A DNA stretch of 5,400 nt from the NCBI GenBank assembly GCA_030833145.1, contig JAURHT010000126.1:1-5400 (forward strand), read 5' to 3'. Below are positions 1 to 4,930 of this stretch, piece by piece; positions within the stretch are counted from its first letter, which is position 1, and every line of letters starts with the position of its first letter. Both the position numbers and the translations under genes were made by a program. The DNA comes from Aquirufa sp. (GTDB taxonomy: Bacteria > Bacteroidota > Bacteroidia > Cytophagales > Spirosomataceae). The notes beneath the pieces are model-generated. The model was given only the letters and a program-made list of their open reading frames with translations, ran no database searches and was not told the DNA's origin.

Positions 1-2315
1 ACATCTTTCGTGATGTCCACGTATTCTTTCCACATCGCTTTTTGGTCCGTAATATTTTTCTTTAAACGCGCTTCACCAGACGCTGGGCTCAAGAAACGTT
101 CGATGTATTTGTATTTTACATCATCCTGCGTGAATTTTTGCTGGAATTTCTTGCTGTGGAAAATCATATCCGTGCTATCCACATAGTCCATCCAGAACGG
201 AATCCAGGCTTTTAATCTAGCTTGGTGCGTTAACACATCTTCGTACAAAAGACCCGCTTTATTCGATTTAGCGAAAGAAGGAACGAGTTGTCCCATCGTC
301 GTTTTCAACGAGAATTTTCCCTCATCTTGCCATTTCATCAAGGCAGGAACGGAAGTTGAAATCTTGGTAATAGAAGCTAAATCGAAGATATCGGAAGTCT
401 TTAATGGAACAGTCGTTTCATAGATCTGGTTGCCAAAAGCTTTGTGGTAAATGACCTTCCCTTCTTTGGCAATCAACACCACTACGCCTGGAGCGCCCTT
501 CACCGCGATCGCTAATTTCGCCATCGAATCCACTTTCGCATTCAAATACGCAGACGAAATTCCCACCGCTTCCGGAAGCAAATTGTATTGTAAACGCGCT
601 AAGGAAGTGGTCGTTACACCCATCCCTTGCTTGTAGTCCGCATTCAAACTTACCGGCAATTTCCCGGTCGCTGGAATCGCTCCAAATACAATCTCTGCCG
701 CCGCTTCTTGCTGCGAAATTCCATCTTGATAAGCCGCCATTACTGCCCCAGCATTCTTCAAACTGTCAAATTGTGTCAGGGTATTCACGTTCGCAAAGTG
801 AATCGCCACCGTTTTAGGCGTGGCAAAACGGTTCACTAAGGTCTTAATCGCGGGCTTCAAACTATAATTATTCGCAGGGCGAATCGAAATGCTGTGAATC
901 CCCATCAACACCACATCGTAGTTTTTCAAGGTAGTTTCAATACGTGCAATCGTGGTATCCGCGCTCGTCTCATCCAGGTAAAAATGCGGCATTTCGACGT
1001 AGTTATTGGCCATTTTTTGGAACTCCGTAGGGAATGCGGACCCGTAGGATGGCTTGCCAATCGCAAGTGTCGCAATGCGCGTTTTGTCCAACGCTTTAAT
1101 AGGTACTAAGTCGCTTGGATTCTTAATTAACGTGATCGTTTTCTCAGCTAATTCGCGGTTCAACACTTCACTTTTCAGCGGATTCAAATCCTTGATTAAA
1201 TTCTCCACGACGATGGGTTCGTAGTGGGCAAGTCCCGCCCAGGCTTTGGCATTCAATATACGCTTCACCCGGCTATCGATATCCTCTTGCGTGATTTCTT
1301 TGTTATCTAAGGCCTTTTTGATAGCATTAAATGCCGCCGGGACGTCCACAAAAGTTTCTAAAATATCATTTCCCGCCAGGATCGCCTTCACGTTTGCTGT
1401 GCCTTCTGGGAACATCTTCGTCGCCCCTTTCATATCCATCGCATCCGTAAACACGAGACCCTGAAACTTCATTTCATCGCGCAACAAACCCGTTACAATC
1501 GGTTTAGAAAGCGTGGATGCTAAAGACGCGGTCGTATCCAATGCCGGCAGGTTCAAGTGACCCACCATCACCCCTTGCAAACCATTCGAAATCAATTCTT
1601 TGTAAGGATATAATTCCAAACTATCCAAGCGTGAACGCGAGTGGTTCAACACCGGAATATCCAAATGCGAATCCACTCCTGTATCGCCGTGACCTGGAAA
1701 ATGTTTCGCAGAAGTAATGATTCCCGCTTTTTGAAGTCCTTTCATATAGGCCAAAGCCTTCGCCGTCACATCCTCCCGATTCTCCCCAAACGAACGGAAA
1801 TTAATCACCGGATTCAACGGATTATTGTTCACATCCACCACCGGCGCATAATTAATGTGCACGCCCATTCTCCGGCATTGCTCCCCTATTTGGACACCCA
1901 TCTTCTCGATCAAAGCCGTATTTCCTTGCATCGCGCCTAAGGTCATTTGGTATGGAAAACGGAACGTCGAATCCAATCGCATCGCCAGACCCCACTCTAA
2001 ATCCATCCCAATAAACAGAGGAACCTTCGTTCTACTTTGCAATTCATTCACTAAGACCGCCTGCTTCACCGGATGTCCTTTAAATAGAACAAAGCCTCCC
2101 ACGTGGTAGTCTTTTACAATCGAATACAAACGCGTCGTATCGTAAGTGTCCGCCACATTTCCACGGGGCATCAACAATTGACCGATCTTCTCGTCTACAC
2201 TCAAGGAATTGAAAACGGAATCCACCCATTTTTGCTGGGTATGCGGGAACAAATCCTGTGAAAAGGCCTGGAAACTTAAAAGGAAAAGCAGTAATCCGGT
2301 GCTGATTTTTTTCAT
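1..2315 (-). CDS. GH3 beta-N-acetylglucosaminidase (NagZ-like) fused to a beta-lactamase-fold serine hydrolase, C-terminus cut by window edge
   Basis: The frame runs 771 codons without a stop and leaves the window, so the C-terminus is missing. Residues 1-19 look like a Sec signal peptide (MKK, a leucine-rich core, then AFS before Gln20), so the product is probably exported. Residues about 35-360 are a GH3 catalytic domain: APVVDVNNNPLNPV (157-170), RSFGE (174-178), the NagZ loop KHFPGHGDTGVDSH (204-217, His217 the likely acid/base) and FTDAMDMKG (289-297, Asp291 the likely nucleophile). Residues about 385-560 resemble the GH3 C-terminal domain. From about 590 a class C beta-lactamase-type domain begins, with SxxK as SITK (Ser648, Lys651); its YxN and KTG-type motifs should lie outside the window. 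In Bacillus subtilis, separate NagZ and AmiE act in turn on muropeptides; this fusion may combine both steps, which is inference. An in-frame ATG six codons upstream (2333) is possible, but MKK gives a more typical signal peptide. Confidence 0.9.
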   Translation of the reverse strand, partial: MKKISTGLLLFLLSFQAFSQDLFPHTQQKWVDSVFNSLSVDEKIGQLLMPRGNVADTYDTTRLYSIVKDYHVGGFVLFKGHPVKQAVLVNELQSRTKVPLFIGMDLEWGLAMRLDSTFRFPYQMTLGAMQGNTALIEKMGVQIGEQCRRMGVHINYAPVVDVNNNPLNPVINFRSFGENREDVTAKALAYMKGLQKAGIITSAKHFPGHGDTGVDSHLDIPVLNHSRSRLDSLELYPYKELISNGLQGVMVGHLNLPALDTTASLASTLSKPIVTGLLRDEMKFQGLVFTDAMDMKGATKMFPEGTANVKAILAGNDILETFVDVPAAFNAIKKALDNKEITQEDIDSRVKRILNAKAWAGLAHYEPIVVENLIKDLNPLKSEVLNRELAEKTITLIKNPSDLVPIKALDKTRIATLAIGKPSYGSAFPTEFQKMANNYVEMPHFYLDETSADTTIARIETTLKNYDVVLMGIHSISIRPANNYSLKPAIKTLVNRFATPKTVAIHFANVNTLTQFDSLKNAGAVMAAYQDGISQQEAAAEIVFGAIPATGKLPVSLNADYKQGMGVTTTSLARLQYNLLPEAVGISSAYLNAKVDSMAKLAIAVKGAPGVVVLIAKEGKVIYHKAFGNQIYETTVPLKTSDIFDLASITKISTSVPALMKWQDEGKFSLKTTMGQLVPSFAKSNKAGLLYEDVLTHQARLKAWIPFWMDYVDSTDMIFHSKKFQQKFTQDDVKYKYIERFLSPASGEARLKKNITDQKAMWKEYVDITKD

Positions 2316-2450
2316 AGCAAGGTTAACATTCATATAAGGTGTGAAAATACGCTAAATGTGGGAATCTTCTGAAATATCCGGCCTAATTTTTCGTGCTAAT
2401 TTTCATTCCACGGAAAGCATTCGTAATTTTAGGACTTAAATGATGAACGT
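2316..2450. promoter_or_regulatory. Divergent intergenic region between the GH3 fusion gene and tpiA
   Basis: Both genes are transcribed outward from these 135 bases, so both promoters should lie here. On the plus strand the heptamer TAATTTT occurs three times (2384, 2397, 2424), each one base short of the Bacteroidota -7 consensus TAnnTTTG. The copy at 2424-2431 lies 19 bases after a TTTC that could be a weak -33 element, and is well placed for tpiA. On the minus strand only a poor match (TATTTTCA, just upstream of the GH3 start) is visible. No Shine-Dalgarno sequence precedes either start. No gene or strong hairpin is seen. Confidence 0.4.
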
Positions 2451-3212
2451 ATGAGAAAAAAAATTGTTGCAGGTAACTGGAAAATGAACAAAACGGCGCA
2501 AGAAGCATTCGTTTTGGCTACTGAAGTAGCAGAATTAGTGAAGTCTAGCGTTTCCGCGGATGTTCAAGTGATTATGTCGACACCGGCTTTGTATTTAACG
2601 GGTGTAAATCAAGTAATTGAAGGCATTCCAAATTTAGCCGTTGCAGCCCAAAACTGCCACGAAAAAGCCTCTGGCGCTTACACAGGAGAGATTTCTGCTC
2701 CCATGTTAGCTTCTGCCGGCGTACAATATGTCATCTTAGGACACTCAGAGCGTCGTCAATACTTCGCAGAATCAAACGAGCAATTAGCGGCTAAAACAGA
2801 CGCAGCTTTGGCAAACGGCTTAACGCCTTTATTCTGCTGTGGCGAAAGCTTAGAAACGCGCGAAGGCGCAGATTTCTTAGGCCACGTGGCTCAACAATTA
2901 ACAGAAAGCTTATTCCACCTTTCTGCAGAGGAATTCAGCAAAGTGGTCATCGCTTACGAACCCATCTGGGCGATTGGAACCGGTTTAACCGCTTCTTCAG
3001 ATCAAGCACAAGAAATGCATGCTTACTTACGTGCACATATCGCTAAGAAATATGGCCAAAGCGTAGCCGACAGCATCTCTATCTTATACGGTGGAAGCTG
3101 CAACGCGAAAAACGCGAAAGAATTATTCGCTTGCGCAGACGTAGATGGTGGTTTAATTGGTGGCGCATCTTTGGTTGCGGCTGATTTTATTACGATTGCG
3201 ACTTCTTATTAG
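2451..3212 (+). CDS. tpiA: Triosephosphate isomerase
   Basis: This 253-residue protein interconverts dihydroxyacetone phosphate and glyceraldehyde 3-phosphate in cytoplasmic glycolysis and gluconeogenesis. It has the normal family length and all key motifs: AGNWKMN (7-13) with substrate-binding Asn9 and Lys11; the electrophile His98 in ILGHSERR (95-102); the catalytic base Glu170 in AYEPIWAIGTG (168-178), which runs into mobile loop 6; and the phosphate-binding YGGS (213-216) and GG (237-238). Translation begins with MRKKIVAGNW, the usual N-terminus. Two other ATGs a few bases upstream (2440, 2443) are out of frame. No ribosome binding site is visible, as is usual in this phylum. The stop is followed at once by a short hairpin and then by the first composite repeat, which contains a terminator, so tpiA is probably transcribed alone. 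No essential residue is missing. Confidence 0.99.
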   Translation: MRKKIVAGNWKMNKTAQEAFVLATEVAELVKSSVSADVQVIMSTPALYLTGVNQVIEGIPNLAVAAQNCHEKASGAYTGEISAPMLASAGVQYVILGHSERRQYFAESNEQLAAKTDAALANGLTPLFCCGESLETREGADFLGHVAQQLTESLFHLSAEEFSKVVIAYEPIWAIGTGLTASSDQAQEMHAYLRAHIAKKYGQSVADSISILYGGSCNAKNAKELFACADVDGGLIGGASLVAADFITIATSY

Positions 3213-3234
3213 TAAAGCGGAGCTTTGCTCTTTA
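3213..3234 (+). repeat. Short hairpin immediately after the tpiA stop
   Basis: GAGC (3220-3223) and GCTC (3227-3230) pair around a TTT loop, and the flanking TAAA (3213-3216) and TTTA (3231-3234) pair outside a three-base bulge. The hairpin begins on the base after the tpiA stop codon and ends at the first heptamer of the composite repeat. There is no T-tract, so it is not a classical terminator; it may stabilise the 3' end of the transcript. Confidence 0.45.
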
Positions 3235-3265
3235 AAGCATAAAGAATAAAGCACAAAGAATAAAG
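3234..3265 (+). repeat. Tandem heptamer array, left arm of copy 1
   Basis: Four consecutive 7-base units (AAAGCAT, AAAGAAT, AAAGCAC, AAAGAAT) and a trailing AAAG. Every unit keeps AAAG and position 6 is always A. The array is complementary in several registers to the inverted array at 3358-3382. Confidence 0.85.
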
Positions 3266-3270
3266 ATGGT

Positions 3271-3298
3271 TAAAAATGGGGCTTCGGCCCCATTTTTA
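3271..3298. terminator. Bidirectional intrinsic terminator downstream of tpiA
   Basis: A 12-bp perfect stem runs from the A-run into GGGGC (3271-3282), then a TTCG loop (3283-3286), then GCCCC running into a T-run (3287-3298). The loop is closed by C-G, giving the very stable cUUCGg tetraloop. The A-run and T-run make it usable on both strands. It lies about 60 bases past the tpiA stop. Confidence 0.9.
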
Positions 3299-3306
3299 TG
3301 TTTGAG

Positions 3307-3329
3307 GAAATGTGGTACAAAAACATTTC
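3307..3329. repeat. GAAATGT/ACATTTC hairpin in copy 1
   Basis: A 7-bp stem (3307-3313 with 3323-3329) encloses a nine-base loop containing AAAA. It is followed by ATATAC. The same motif recurs at 4142-4165, again followed by ATAC, so it is a module of the composite repeat. Confidence 0.65.
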
Positions 3330-3335
3330 ATATAC

Positions 3336-3351
3336 GCGTCGCAGGCGACGC
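3336..3351. repeat. GC-rich hairpin in copy 1
   Basis: GCGTCGC (3336-3342) and GCGACGC (3345-3351) are perfect inverse complements around AG. In practice this is a 6-bp stem with a CAGG loop. The reverse complement of its core (TCGCCTGC) matches the start of the corresponding hairpin at 4120-4134 in copy 2. Confidence 0.65.
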
Positions 3352-3357
3352 TTCCTA

Positions 3358-3382
3358 CTTTATGCTTTATGCTTTGTGCTTT
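3358..3382 (-). repeat. Tandem heptamer array, right arm of copy 1
   Basis: Read on the minus strand this is AAAGCAC, AAAGCAT, AAAGCAT, AAAG, the same unit as the left arm in inverted orientation. One more degenerate heptamer, ATTATTT on the plus strand, follows at 3383-3389 and runs into the putative HAD promoter. Confidence 0.85.
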
Positions 3383-3396
3383 ATTATTTAAATTTG
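3366..3396 (+). promoter_or_regulatory. Putative promoter of the HAD gene, giving a nearly leaderless transcript
   Basis: TAAATTTG (3389-3396) is a full match to the Bacteroidota -7 element TAnnTTTG and ends four bases before the ATG at 3401. Transcription would then start at or very near the start codon. The -33 element is weak: TTTA at 3366-3369 has a 19-base spacer, while the perfect TTTG at 3373-3376 has only 12. Any -33 element would lie inside the heptamer array. Confidence 0.5.
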
Positions 3397-3400
3397 AATC

Positions 3401-4081
3401 ATGGAACACGTAATCGCATTCGACGCAGACGACACCCTTTGGGTGAATGAACCCTATTTTAGAGAGACAGAAGATAAATTCTGTGCACTCTTAGAAGACT
3501 ATTTACCCATCCACACCACCGGTCAAGAGTTGTTCAAAATCGAGATGAATAACCTCGCACTTTACGGTTATGGGGTCAAAGGATTTATGCTTTCCATGGT
3601 CGAAACGGCCATTCATGTTTCGGGCGGAACAATGGGCCTAGACGGAATCGAAAAGATTCTGAATCTAGGCAAAGAGTTACTCGAAAGAGATATCGAAATT
3701 CTTCCAGGAGTAGTAGAAGTTTTGCAATCCTTACAAGGCAAATACCGATTAGTCGTGGCCACCAAAGGTGACCTATTAGATCAACAACGCAAACTCGCTA
3801 AATCCGGCTTAGAACAATATTTCCACCACATCGAAATAATGTCGGATAAGCAGGAAAGCGATTATTTAAAGCTCATCAAACACCTCGATGTCGATCCAGC
3901 CCATTTCACGATGATTGGAAATTCATTGAAATCAGATATCCTTCCTGTCCTTGCGGTGGGCGGACACGGCATCCATGTTCCATACCACACGACTTGGGCA
4001 CACGAGGTGGTTTCCCACAAAGTGGAGCACAAGAATTTTAGAGAGGTGGAGGATTTACGATTAATTTTAAATTTCATTTAA
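3401..4081 (+). CDS. HAD-superfamily hydrolase (probable phosphatase)
   Basis: This 226-residue cytoplasmic protein is of typical size for a HAD phosphatase with a helical cap inserted after motif I. Motif I is FDADDTL (7-13) with nucleophile Asp8 and acid/base Asp10. The cap probably spans about 15-95. Motif II is VVATKGD (118-124) with Thr121. Lys150 (SDK) is the likely motif III lysine, though Lys157 is possible. Motif IV is IGNSLKSD (172-179), with Asp179 a likely Mg2+ ligand and Asn where many members have Asp. The substrate cannot be told from sequence; family members act on sugar phosphates, nucleotides or other phosphate esters. The start is fixed because the next Met (49) lies after motif I. 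The gene stands alone between the two composite repeats and converges on nfu. Its last nine codons form one arm of a 19-bp perfect palindrome that includes the stop. No close functional assignment is offered. Confidence 0.93.
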   Translation: MEHVIAFDADDTLWVNEPYFRETEDKFCALLEDYLPIHTTGQELFKIEMNNLALYGYGVKGFMLSMVETAIHVSGGTMGLDGIEKILNLGKELLERDIEILPGVVEVLQSLQGKYRLVVATKGDLLDQQRKLAKSGLEQYFHHIEIMSDKQESDYLKLIKHLDVDPAHFTMIGNSLKSDILPVLAVGGHGIHVPYHTTWAHEVVSHKVEHKNFREVEDLRLILNFI

Positions 4082-4094
4082 AATTAATCGTAAA
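4054..4094. repeat. 19-bp perfect inverted repeat overlapping the HAD stop codon
   Basis: Left arm 4054-4072 and right arm 4076-4094 are exact inverse complements around TTC. The left arm is coding sequence for the C-terminal residues, and the stop TAA (4079-4081) lies inside the right arm. The RNA would form a long A/U-rich hairpin at the 3' end of the mRNA. No T-tract follows; the heptamers of copy 2 begin two bases later. Confidence 0.9.
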
Positions 4095-4096
4095 GT

Positions 4097-4114
4097 AAAG
4101 CACAAAGAATAAAG
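4097..4114 (+). repeat. Tandem heptamer array, left arm of copy 2
   Basis: Two complete units (AAAGCAC, AAAGAAT) and a trailing AAAG. A degenerate AAAGT precedes them at 4092-4096. This is the shortest of the four arrays, so unit number varies from two to four. Confidence 0.8.
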
Positions 4115-4119
4115 GTGGC

Positions 4120-4134
4120 ATCGCCTGCGGCGAT
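4120..4134. repeat. GC-rich hairpin in copy 2
   Basis: ATCGCC (4120-4125) pairs with GGCGAT (4129-4134) around TGC. GGT at 4114-4116 and ACC at 4136-4138 can extend the stem past a small internal loop. It corresponds to the hairpin at 3336-3351. Confidence 0.65.
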
Positions 4135-4141
4135 AACCTTC

Positions 4142-4165
4142 ATGAAATGTTCAAAAGCATTTCAT
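4142..4165. repeat. ATGAAATG/CATTTCAT hairpin in copy 2
   Basis: An 8-bp perfect stem (4142-4149 with 4158-4165) encloses an eight-base loop. Followed by ATACC, it matches the copy 1 hairpin (3307-3329) best in direct rather than inverted orientation. Confidence 0.7.
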
Positions 4166-4170
4166 ATACC

Positions 4171-4202
4171 ATAAAAAATGGGGCCTCGGCCCCATTTTTT
4201 AT
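4171..4202. terminator. Bidirectional terminator between the convergent HAD and nfu genes
   Basis: A 14-bp perfect stem runs from ATAAAAAATGGGGC (4171-4184) to its exact inverse complement (4189-4202) around a CTCG loop. With A-runs on one side and T-runs on the other, it can end transcripts from both convergent genes. It lies about 90 bases past the HAD stop and about 75 bases past the nfu stop. Confidence 0.9.
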
Positions 4203-4207
4203 TCCAA

Positions 4208-4239
4208 CTTTATTCTTTATGCTTTGTGCTCTATTCTTT
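4208..4239 (-). repeat. Tandem heptamer array, right arm of copy 2
   Basis: Read on the minus strand it has four units plus AAAG, with one unit mutated to AGAGCAC. Its outer end overlaps the first two bases of the 22-bp palindrome at the nfu stop. Confidence 0.8.
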
Positions 4240-4282
4240 TAATTTTACCACAATCTCCTTAGGAGATTGTGGTAAAATTAAA
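4238..4282. repeat. 22-bp perfect inverted repeat overlapping the nfu stop codon
   Basis: Arms 4238-4259 and 4261-4282 are exact inverse complements around a single T, centred on CTCCTTAGGAG. The nfu stop (4278-4280, minus strand) lies in the right arm. The hairpin would be the first structure in the 3' untranslated RNA of nfu. No T-tract follows on either strand, so it is not a standard terminator by itself. Confidence 0.9.
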
Positions 4283-4871
4283 CCCCTTCCGCCACCACTT
4301 CCTTCACACCCGGAACCATACGCGTTAATAACGCTTCGATTCCCTGCTTTAAGGTCATGGTTGAAGATGGGCAGCCAGAGCAAGAACCTTGCAATAAAAC
4401 CTTTACTTGACCTGTTGCTTCGTCAAATGAGTGGAAGGTGATCGCGCCGCCATCGGATTCTACCGCTGGGCGAACGTATTCGTCTAGGGCTTGTTTGATT
4501 TGCTTGATGGCTGGTGTGTCGTTAGACTGATCGTCAGCGATCGTTGCTTCTGGCAAAGAGAAAACGGGTTGTTTCTCCTCGAAATACTTCTTTAAATAGG
4601 TCTTAATCCCGAATAACTCATCCTCCCATGCCACTGACTCGGATTTTGTCAAAGTGATGAAGTTGTTCGTGATGAAAACGCGGGATACGAAATCAAATCC
4701 AAAAAGAGCGACCGCTAGTGGCGAGTTTTTCTCCTTCGTTAATCCGTCCGCTGGTTGGGTGTAATCGAATGACATCCCTTCCGGAAGTAATTCCATATTG
4801 AAGACGAACTTCATGGAATGTGGATTAGGGGTCGATTCGGTATAAATATGGATAGTAGTCGAAGTGTTCAT
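4278..4871 (-). CDS. NifU-like (Nfu) iron-sulfur cluster carrier protein
   Basis: This 197-residue cytoplasmic protein is predicted to carry Fe-S clusters from the assembly scaffold to target enzymes. Residues about 7-95 form the Nfu N-terminal domain, recognised by YTESTPNPHSMKF (10-22) and FVSRVFITNNFITL (61-74). An acidic and Pro-containing linker follows (about 100-118). Residues about 120-193 are the NifU C-terminal domain: YVRPAVESDGGAI (132-144), then GSCSGCPSS (162-170), where Cys164 and Cys167 form the CxxC that binds a cluster, usually at a dimer interface. The length fits bacterial and mitochondrial NFU1-type proteins. An in-frame TAA seven codons upstream, with no ATG between, supports this start; Met20 would cut the conserved N-terminal motif. 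It appears to be a single gene with its own promoter just behind rpmA, convergent with the HAD gene. Its stop codon lies in a 22-bp palindrome. Confidence 0.96.
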   Translation of the reverse strand: MNTSTTIHIYTESTPNPHSMKFVFNMELLPEGMSFDYTQPADGLTKEKNSPLAVALFGFDFVSRVFITNNFITLTKSESVAWEDELFGIKTYLKKYFEEKQPVFSLPEATIADDQSNDTPAIKQIKQALDEYVRPAVESDGGAITFHSFDEATGQVKVLLQGSCSGCPSSTMTLKQGIEALLTRMVPGVKEVVAEGV

Positions 4872-4895
4872 GTGGGGGTATTTTAATATTTAGAA

Positions 4896-4930
4896 CAAAG
4901 GTACGGCCTATTTGGTTTCCAAAAAACAAA
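4896..4930 (-). promoter_or_regulatory. Putative nfu promoter
   Basis: On the minus strand TACCTTTG (4903-4896) fully matches the Bacteroidota -7 element TAnnTTTG. TTTG elements sit upstream at 4923-4920 (16-base spacer) and 4930-4927 (23-base spacer). The predicted start leaves a leader of roughly 20 bases before the ATG. Both -33 candidates fall in the T-tract of the rpmA terminator. Confidence 0.65.

Larger units (their letters stand above)
3234..3382. repeat. Composite palindromic repeat, copy 1 (between tpiA and the HAD gene)
   Basis: The element is bounded on the left by heptamers AAAGCAT, AAAGAAT, AAAGCAC, AAAGAAT plus AAAG (3234-3265). On the right are their inverse, CTTT, ATGCTTT, ATGCTTT, GTGCTTT (3358-3382). 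Between these arms lie three hairpins in the order terminator (3271-3298), GAAATGT/ACATTTC (3307-3329) and GCGTCGC/GCGACGC (3336-3351). A second element of the same parts lies at 4097-4239 with the hairpins in the opposite order. No coding capacity is apparent. It resembles a bacterial intergenic palindromic repeat or a MITE-like element, but I recognise no named family. Confidence 0.8.
4097..4239. repeat. Composite palindromic repeat, copy 2 (between the HAD and nfu genes)
   Basis: The left arm is AAAGCAC, AAAGAAT, AAAG (4097-4114). The right arm, read on the minus strand, is AAAGAAT, AGAGCAC, AAAGCAT, AAAGAAT, AAAG (4208-4239). The hairpins come in the order GC-rich (4120-4134), ATGAAATG/CATTTCAT (4142-4165), terminator (4171-4202), the reverse of copy 1. 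Its reverse complement aligns with copy 1 along its length, with small gaps and changes mostly in loops. It fills the convergent intergenic region together with a flanking palindrome at each end. Confidence 0.8.

Noticed and set aside
451..2109. Several short plus-strand open frames of 60-100 codons
   Set aside because: All lie antisense to the GH3/serine-hydrolase gene, whose frame is open throughout and carries family motifs at the expected spacing.
2331..2333. Upstream in-frame ATG as the start of the GH3 fusion
   Set aside because: It would put six residues (MNVNLA) ahead of the MKK that opens a standard signal peptide. It remains possible, but 2315 fits better.
3234..3382. CRISPR-like array
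   Set aside because: The repeating unit is only 7 bases with no spacers, and the arms are inverted relative to each other. No cas gene is present.
3213..3400. Insertion sequence with transposase, or an RNA gene such as a tRNA
   Set aside because: The gap is 188 bases with no coding frame, and the stacked hairpins do not match a tRNA cloverleaf or another RNA family I recognise.
3862..4077. Minus-strand open frame of 71 codons inside the HAD gene
   Set aside because: It lies fully within a well-supported gene with all HAD motifs, and its product has no recognisable domain.
4178..4441. Plus-strand open frame of 87 codons across the terminator, repeat arm and nfu 3' end
   Set aside because: It begins inside the terminator stem, runs through the heptamers and the 22-bp palindrome, and ends antisense to the conserved CxxC domain of nfu.
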